From NCBI GenBank assembly GCA_023406915.1, contig JAEXTR010000302.1, positions 1 through 11,621 of the forward strand: a stretch of DNA of 11,621 nucleotides, read 5' to 3'. Shown here piece by piece: positions 6,406-11,621 of the stretch (its first letter is position 1; every line of letters begins with the position of its first letter). The translations under genes and the position numbers were made by a program. The DNA comes from Bacteroidota bacterium. GTDB lineage: Bacteria > Bacteroidota > Ignavibacteria > Ignavibacteriales > Ignavibacteriaceae. A model generated the notes under the pieces. The model was not told where the DNA came from. It did not search any database and saw only the letters and a program-made list of their open reading frames with translations.

Positions 6406-8445
6406 TTATCTCAGGACTACCATCTTGCGGGTTGAGAAATAAGCCGCAGAACCATCTTCAGGCACAGCAGTTATCCGGTAAGTATAGACCCCGGCTGCGA
6501 GTGTATTCATATTGAATGATGTCTTGTGATAGCCAGGGTTTACGGTTTCGTTTACAATAGTATCCACCAGCTCACCTGTGAGTGAATAGACAGACAGATT
6601 AACATTGCTCCGGGAAGGGACTGCGTACTCAATAATCGTTGACGGATTAAAGGGATTAGGGTAATTCTGGTACAGGTTATAATCACCAGGTTTGTGAGAA
6701 TCATCTTTAACATCAGTGGCAGTCAGAATAAAGTCCACATAACTGAAATTGAAATCACCGGTATAGAACTTAATAAGCAGTTTCTTAACACCTGCAGTAA
6801 TTGCAACACTATCCAGCGTTAAAGTTTGCCAATTCTGCCATCCTCCGGTTGCGGGCACGGTAATAACAGAGCCGAGCAATTGCCCATCCAACAAGAGAAC
6901 GATGCTGCCACCCCCGTTAAGAGAAGCAACATTGACATTTACACTATAGATTCCTGACTGCTGCACATTAAGTGTGTACGTGAGCCACTCGTTATTTTTT
7001 ATCCAGCCAACGTTGTAGCCATTACTGCCGAGGTCAGAACATGGTTCGATATCCACCCCCTCATTTCTGTAAGAGTAGCCGCTATTATAGGCACCGCTGC
7101 CGGTATTGTGATAATCGGTATCAAAGTATGCGTAATTCCATTTTCCCATATCAAAGTTGGGAGCGTACACGGGACCCGGAATGTTATTCGCTGCATACGG
7201 GACCAATGAAGTCTGAAATGGCTGACGCATCATGGCATCGATTACATCTTTCTGAAATCTGCAATTTTCGATCTTGAGCTGTTCGACCTGATGCATTAAC
7301 GCGTTAAAGGCTACTGCTGAAGTCGGACGGGGGGCGCTCCCCTTCCAGTAGTTCAGGAGATTCTGATACTGCGGAGTCAATGGAGCTGAGAGAGGTCCTG
7401 CAATGGATGATATTTTCTTATGGGGCCACCATGCCCAACCGATGTTTTGATTCTTGAGCAGCTCAATGAGATCGGTAAACCAGGCATTTGAATTTTCTCC
7501 GGTTTCACCAAGCCACAACGGACGATTCGTGTTATTCCGCAGATCGAGCAGATACTGAATGGAGCCCTGGTTATTCGTATTCCAGTATTTGTGGAAACTA
7601 TAGACCATATTGTTATCCCATGCAGGGGCAAGACCATTGAAATCAGTTGCGAAATAGTTGCCTTCGATATAGAGAATATGGTTGGTATCAACAGCCCGGA
7701 TAGTATCGGTGAGGCGGATGTAGAGTTCCCGCAGAGGCTGGTTTGTTGCTCCGAGGCTCCACTTGGGTTCATTCAAAAGATCATATCCACCGATCCATGG
7801 TTCGTTATGGTACCGCTCGGCAATCTTCCGCCAGATCTTCACCGTAAGATCACGGTTATCAGCGCTCTGCCACAATGAAGGGAAAGCCGGATTATAATCG
7901 CTGATTGGTTCGTCACTTTGCCCACCGGGTGCGGCGTGCATATCAAGGATCAGGTAAATCTGATTTGCCTTACACCATTCAACAAGTGAGTCGACAATCT
8001 GAAAACCTTTATCAATAAATTGCGGGGGATTAGAATTTACTGCAAAGAGGTTGTAATGAAACGGGAGGCGGATTGAGTTAAATCCCCATTTCTTTATTTC
8101 GTCAATGTCAGCACGGGTTACATAATTTTGCAGGTACGCATTATAAAAAGTTTCTGTGTTAGCATCACCAATGAGATCGCGAATCTTCTCTTTTATTTGC
8201 CATTGGGCATTGGCAAAGTCGGACGTATGCAGCATATATCCTTCCTGAAGGAGCCACCCTCCCAGTCCTATCCCTTTGAGATAGAACTCCTGACCGGAAG
8301 AAGCGTTGATGATATTTTTGCCGCTGACTTTCAAGAACCCCTGCCCATAGGATGTAGAGGGAATTGCTACCAGAAAGAACAGCAGTATCAGGATAGATGT
8401 GAAATAACTTCGCATACGAAAACTTTCAAATGTAGATGAGTGCAT
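6406..8445 (-). CDS. Secreted GH5 family glycoside hydrolase with CBM6-type module and T9SS sorting domain
   Basis: A 679-residue exported glycanase. Residues about 11-35 are a signal peptide (MRSYFTSILILLFFLVAIPSTSYGQ). Residues about 38-368 are a GH5 TIM barrel: KGIGLGGWLLQEGY at the entry, Arg126 in SIRLPFHY, His170 in DMHAAPGG, LLNEP with the acid/base Glu226, His285 in YSFHKYW, and WLGETGE with the nucleophile Glu314. Residues about 430-577 resemble a CBM6-like beta-sandwich (YRNEGVDIE, NGYNVGWIKNNEWLTY, and a C-terminal YVDFILT). Residues about 588-679 are a T9SS type A sorting domain with NYPNPFNPST and RKMVVLR at the end. The family retains its substrate by cleaving beta-linked glucans or mannans; the GLGGWL entry recalls GH5 exo-beta-1,3-glucanases, but the subfamily is not settled. 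The first ATG (8445) lies 4 bp after the GH3 stop; Met11 (8415) gives a more standard signal peptide, so the exact start is open. It is last in the operon. Confidence 0.92.
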   Translation of the reverse strand: MHSSTFESFRMRSYFTSILILLFFLVAIPSTSYGQGFLKVSGKNIINASSGQEFYLKGIGLGGWLLQEGYMLHTSDFANAQWQIKEKIRDLIGDANTETFYNAYLQNYVTRADIDEIKKWGFNSIRLPFHYNLFAVNSNPPQFIDKGFQIVDSLVEWCKANQIYLILDMHAAPGGQSDEPISDYNPAFPSLWQSADNRDLTVKIWRKIAERYHNEPWIGGYDLLNEPKWSLGATNQPLRELYIRLTDTIRAVDTNHILYIEGNYFATDFNGLAPAWDNNMVYSFHKYWNTNNQGSIQYLLDLRNNTNRPLWLGETGENSNAWFTDLIELLKNQNIGWAWWPHKKISSIAGPLSAPLTPQYQNLLNYWKGSAPRPTSAVAFNALMHQVEQLKIENCRFQKDVIDAMMRQPFQTSLVPYAANNIPGPVYAPNFDMGKWNYAYFDTDYHNTGSGAYNSGYSYRNEGVDIEPCSDLGSNGYNVGWIKNNEWLTYTLNVQQSGIYSVNVNVASLNGGGSIVLLLDGQLLGSVITVPATGGWQNWQTLTLDSVAITAGVKKLLIKFYTGDFNFSYVDFILTATDVKDDSHKPGDYNLYQNYPNPFNPSTIIEYAVPSRSNVNLSVYSLTGELVDTIVNETVNPGYHKTSFNMNTLAAGVYTYRITAVPEDGSAAYFSTRKMVVLR

Positions 8446-8449
8446 AAGG

Positions 8450-10684
8450 TTATTGCAGCCGGAAGTCTGCGCTCAGTCCGCCAACAGATATTTTAAAGGT
8501 GCCTGGTTCAACGATACGGGTGTTCTCGATACCAATAAATGAAAAATCATTCTTCTTCAGGGTAAGGGAGACTTCTTTTACTTCACCAGGCTGAAGAGTA
8601 ATTTTCGTGAAGCCCTTGAGTTGTTTAACCGGACGGCTGACTGAACCGTATTCATCGGTCAGGTAGAGTTGCACTACTTCTTTGCCTGCACGTGAGCCTG
8701 TGTTCTTCACACTGACCGTGACAGTGAGGTCACTGCCAACAGGTAATGCAGGGGCGCTTACCTTCAGATCAGAGTACTGGAATGTTGTGTAGCTTAAGCC
8801 GAAGCCAAACGGGTAAAGAGGTGAATAACTATTTCCGTCAAAGCTTTCGATTGGCTTATGATCGAAGAGGACTATACCATTCGGAGAATTTGGGTAGGAG
8901 ACGGGAAGCTTGCCGCTGAAATTCTGCTCACCATACACCAGATTTGCAAAGGCTACGCCGCCTTCCATACCTGGAAGGAAACCGGTGACAATAGATTTCG
9001 CCTTTTCTGCAATTCCTGTAATAAGGCGGGGTCTACCCTGTAGGAGAAGAAGTACAACAGGTTTTCCGGTTGCCATCATCTTCCGTGCATAGTCAAGCTG
9101 TGCCTGGGGAAGATTCAGGTCACCGATATTGCCCGGAGTTTCGCAATACGCTGGTTCACCAAGGCAAAGAAGAATAACATCGGCTGCCTGAGCCGCTGAA
9201 ACTGCTGCATTGCTATTGAGCTCAGTGTCAAATGAGCAACCATCCAAATAGGTGACATTTTCTCCACCACGGGCTTTCAGAGCTTCGTAGATAGTGTGCT
9301 TTTCCTGAGGGTAAAGGGCTTCCTCATTCCCCTGCCAGGTGATAGTCCAACCACCGTTGAGTACAGAAAGCATATTTGCGGTCGGACCAGTAACGAATAT
9401 TTTCTTCTTCGTATCGAGCGGGAGAATCTGATCATCATTTTTCAGAAGAACAAACGACTCCTCAGCTGCGGAGATATTCAGTTTTGTATTCCCTTCACTG
9501 GCAAATAAAGGTTTTAATTCGGTTTCCGGATATGCATTTTCAAACAGTCCCACTCTCATTTTCACAAGCAGAATTCTTGATACTGCTTCATTAATTCGTG
9601 ATTCCGGAACAGCACCTTCCCTGACCAGCTCAATAAGCAGATTGTAAAAGCTGTAGTCATAGGGGACCATACTCATATCAACGCCAGCCATTACGGCAAG
9701 CCTAACTGCTTCCTTCGGGGTTTCAGCAACCTTATCGCGGGTATGCAGTCTTTTAATGTCTTCCCAATCAGAAACAACCAATCCCTCAAACTGAAATTCA
9801 TTTCTGAGGACTTCGGTAAGAAGATGATAGTTGGCGTGACCCGGTATTCCGTCAATTTCTGCAGAGTTCACCATAACTGTATGGGAACCGGCTTTCACCC
9901 CTGCTTCAAACGGAGGCAGGTGATATTCACGAAGCATCCGTTCAGAGATGTGGGCGGGGGTTCTGTCAAGCCCGTTGAAGGGAACACTGTAGCCAACATA
10001 GTGTTTCAGGCAGGTTGTCAGCTTACTCCTTTGGCCAGGCTTTTCTTCCTGAGCGCCATGAATATATGCAGAGCCAAGGTGAGAAGAAAGCACCACGTCC
10101 TCACCATAGCTTTCCCAAAGCCTTGACCAGAGCGGCTGTCTGCCAATATCCATATTAGGATAGAAGTTCCATGGGATACCCGATGCTCTCGTTTCAAGAG
10201 AAGTTACCTCACCGATCATCTTTGCGATATCAACATTCCAGGTTGAACCAACAGCAAGTGCCTGAGGAAAGAGCGTTGCGCCTTTTGTATAGGTGGCGCC
10301 ATGAATTGCGTCGATACCGTAGAGAACGGGAATTCCCAGACGTGTTTCTTTAGTCGCGATATCCTGAATTTGTGTGATAACCTTGTGCCAGTAATCCAGT
10401 TCATGCGCCTTGTCATACACATTCAGAATGGAACCGACATGATATTGCCTGATGGCTTCCTGAAGTTTCGCGACATCTAGTTCATGGTGCTGATCCTTGT
10501 TTCCCTGTTTGGCAGAGACTGCCTGGATCGTGATCTGCGTCATCTGACCAATTTTTTCTTCGAGAGTCATTTTGGCTACGAGTTCAGCAACTCGTTTTTT
10601 CATTGCGGTTTCATCCTGCTGGGGAAGGATTATGGATGAGGAGAACAACAGAAAACAGGCTATCAAGAGTGTCGTGAGTTTCAT
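8450..10684 (-). CDS. GH3 beta-glucosidase / exo-beta-glucanase, exported
   Basis: A 744-residue enzyme that removes terminal glucose (or a related sugar) from beta-linked oligosaccharides. Residues 1 to about 22 are a hydrophobic export signal. Residues about 30-385 are the GH3 (beta/alpha)8 domain with YGIDAIHGA, CLKHYVGYS and the nucleophile Asp306 in VVSDWEDI. Residues about 405-605 are the alpha/beta sandwich domain, where the GEPAYCETPGN segment (509-519) is the expected acid/base region. Residues about 640-740 are the fibronectin III-like domain (VSVKNTGSRAGKEVVQLYL). The SDWE motif and HGATYTKGATLFPQ segment resemble the barley ExoI and ExoP type more than E. coli BglX. There is no T9SS sorting domain, unlike both neighbours, which suggests a periplasmic enzyme. 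An LIAC string at residues 7-10 looks like a lipobox but sits too near the N-terminus to be convincing. It lies 46 bp after the malectin gene and 4 bp before the GH5 gene, consistent with one transcript. Confidence 0.94.
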   Translation of the reverse strand: MKLTTLLIACFLLFSSSIILPQQDETAMKKRVAELVAKMTLEEKIGQMTQITIQAVSAKQGNKDQHHELDVAKLQEAIRQYHVGSILNVYDKAHELDYWHKVITQIQDIATKETRLGIPVLYGIDAIHGATYTKGATLFPQALAVGSTWNVDIAKMIGEVTSLETRASGIPWNFYPNMDIGRQPLWSRLWESYGEDVVLSSHLGSAYIHGAQEEKPGQRSKLTTCLKHYVGYSVPFNGLDRTPAHISERMLREYHLPPFEAGVKAGSHTVMVNSAEIDGIPGHANYHLLTEVLRNEFQFEGLVVSDWEDIKRLHTRDKVAETPKEAVRLAVMAGVDMSMVPYDYSFYNLLIELVREGAVPESRINEAVSRILLVKMRVGLFENAYPETELKPLFASEGNTKLNISAAEESFVLLKNDDQILPLDTKKKIFVTGPTANMLSVLNGGWTITWQGNEEALYPQEKHTIYEALKARGGENVTYLDGCSFDTELNSNAAVSAAQAADVILLCLGEPAYCETPGNIGDLNLPQAQLDYARKMMATGKPVVLLLLQGRPRLITGIAEKAKSIVTGFLPGMEGGVAFANLVYGEQNFSGKLPVSYPNSPNGIVLFDHKPIESFDGNSYSPLYPFGFGLSYTTFQYSDLKVSAPALPVGSDLTVTVSVKNTGSRAGKEVVQLYLTDEYGSVSRPVKQLKGFTKITLQPGEVKEVSLTLKKNDFSFIGIENTRIVEPGTFKISVGGLSADFRLQ

Positions 10685-10730
10685 AACATACCGGTAAATA
10701 ATTATTAAAACTGAATGATGTGGCTAACTA

Positions 10731-11621
10731 TTAGTTTAACAATAGCAGTTTGCGGGTCTGAACATTTTTTGAGTCCCGCAATGAATAGAAATAAATCCCC
10801 GTTGAGGGTGAATGCGTTCCAAGGTCAGCATGAGTCAGCGCAACCGTGTGAAATCCCTGCTGCAAATATCCGAGCTGCCTGGCTACCAACTGTTCACCCA
10901 GGACATTACTGATCGTCAGCGTGTAATAGTCACTCTCCTGAATACTGAACGGAACAGTTGTCTGACCATTGAATGGATTTGGGTAGTTCTGGTGGAGCAA
11001 AAAACCTGAATGACCAGGGACCTCAGGATCATTGACGCTGAGATAATTAAGCTCTATGATGATCCCATTGAGAAAGGGGTTATCCACTTTTGCACCGAAT
11101 CCAATATCAAGAATACCATCTGTAACGGTAACATTCTGAATTTCTCTTATCAGTGCAAATTTGGGTCCGACCGATGCACAGACATCAAGATTGTTTATCA
11201 CGCGCTGACCTTCAAGGAAGACATCGAAAATTCTTTTCCCTCCTGTGGTGAAATAGTTTTCAGCAAACAAGAGCTTGACATTGAAATTTCCCTTTGGGAG
11301 ACGCACCTGATATTTGATCATAGAGTGGCGTTCAGTACGATAGATTTCATCCTCCTCAGTTCCACCAATTTGCAATGATGAGGAGAATGCGCCATTACTG
11401 CCATCCATATATCCGAACTCTGTATTAAGGTTCCACTCACGATCCGCCTGATAACCGATTGCCTCGGGACCAGCACAATTAATCTTTACGGGGAATGTGA
11501 AAGCTGATTGCAGTACAATTGCTTTGGAGACCGGACTGATCTGGTTACCAGAAGCATCCCTGACACCCTGAACCACCAGATTTTTACCACTTAAAAAGTC
11601 CCAGCCCTCCAGGCTCAGCAC
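10731..11621 (-). CDS. Malectin-domain protein with T9SS sorting domain, C-terminal part (5' end outside window)
   Basis: The last 296 codons of a large exported protein; the reading frame is still open at 11621, where the edge codon is GTG (valine), so there is no start here. Fragment residues about 1-38 (NLVVQGVRDASGNQISP) look like the end of a bacterial Ig-like (SbsA/Big_5 type) domain. Residues about 43-192 match a malectin-type carbohydrate-binding domain: KINCAGPEAIGY, a Tyr94 after EDEIYRTER, VRLPKGNFNVKLLFAENYF, GKRIFDVFLEGQ and a closing LNGIIIELN. Residues about 206-296 are a T9SS type A sorting domain (NYPNPFN ... TRKLLLLN). Malectin domains bind glucose-containing oligosaccharides and often sit at the C-terminus of glycoside hydrolases, so an enzyme domain may lie beyond the edge; that part is unseen. 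It is the upstream gene of the GH3 and GH5 genes, so the operon promoter is outside the window. Confidence 0.9.
   Translation of the reverse strand: MLSLEGWDFLSGKNLVVQGVRDASGNQISPVSKAIVLQSAFTFPVKINCAGPEAIGYQADREWNLNTEFGYMDGSNGAFSSSLQIGGTEEDEIYRTERHSMIKYQVRLPKGNFNVKLLFAENYFTTGGKRIFDVFLEGQRVINNLDVCASVGPKFALIREIQNVTVTDGILDIGFGAKVDNPFLNGIIIELNYLSVNDPEVPGHSGFLLHQNYPNPFNGQTTVPFSIQESDYYTLTISNVLGEQLVARQLGYLQQGFHTVALTHADLGTHSPSTGIYFYSLRDSKNVQTRKLLLLN

Noticed and set aside
9743..10126. Open frame of 127 codons on the + strand within the GH3 gene
   Set aside because: It is a shadow of the GH3 catalytic domain, with no start context or family features.
10655..10684. Lipoprotein signal in the GH3 protein (LIAC at residues 7-10)
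   Set aside because: The cysteine is too close to the N-terminus and is followed by more hydrophobic residues, so an ordinary signal peptide is more likely.
11010..11378. Open frame of 122 codons on the + strand within the malectin gene
   Set aside because: The opposite strand encodes a well-conserved malectin domain over the same bases.
1..11621. CRISPR array, tRNA/rRNA, insertion sequence, phage or toxin-antitoxin locus
   Set aside because: No spaced direct repeats, cloverleaf-like sequence, transposase or integrase motifs were seen on either strand.

Overview
The window carries chromosomal genes of a Bacteroidota/Chlorobi-group bacterium, most likely an Ignavibacteria-like lineage. The main reasons are three secreted proteins that each end in a type IX secretion (T9SS) type A sorting domain with the NYPNPFN motif, and a close match to the Bacteroidota promoter (TTTG, 17-nt spacer, TAnnTTTG) upstream of the housekeeping operon. 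The phylum-level call is fairly firm; the class is inferred from the style of the sorting domains.

Layout. The left edge holds the C-terminal part of glutamate racemase (murI, + strand). It converges on a cytoplasmic L-asparaginase (ansA, - strand), which lies downstream of a large secreted Asp-box/YCF48-type beta-propeller protein of unknown function (1575-4064, -). A 346-bp divergent intergenic region (4065-4410) with several short inverted repeats separates this from a compact + strand operon: nfu (Fe-S carrier), ogt (O6-alkylguanine-DNA alkyltransferase) and tpiA (triosephosphate isomerase). That operon ends at a strong rho-independent terminator (6285-6312), which can also serve the opposing - strand genes.

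The right half (6406-11621, - strand) is a saccharolytic operon read right to left: a malectin-domain protein with a sorting domain (cut by the window edge), a GH3 beta-glucosidase with an N-terminal signal but no sorting domain, and a GH5 glycanase with a CBM6-type module and a sorting domain. The likely scheme is that the T9SS-exported proteins bind and cleave a beta-glucan outside the cell, and the GH3 enzyme finishes the oligosaccharides in the periplasm. The polysaccharide cannot be fixed from sequence alone.

No RNA genes, CRISPR arrays, insertion sequences or phage genes were seen. No clearly new biological system is visible. The items most worth a second look are the Asp-box/T9SS protein, the polysaccharide operon with its split export design, and the regulatory structures in the two intergenic regions on either side of the Asp-box gene.
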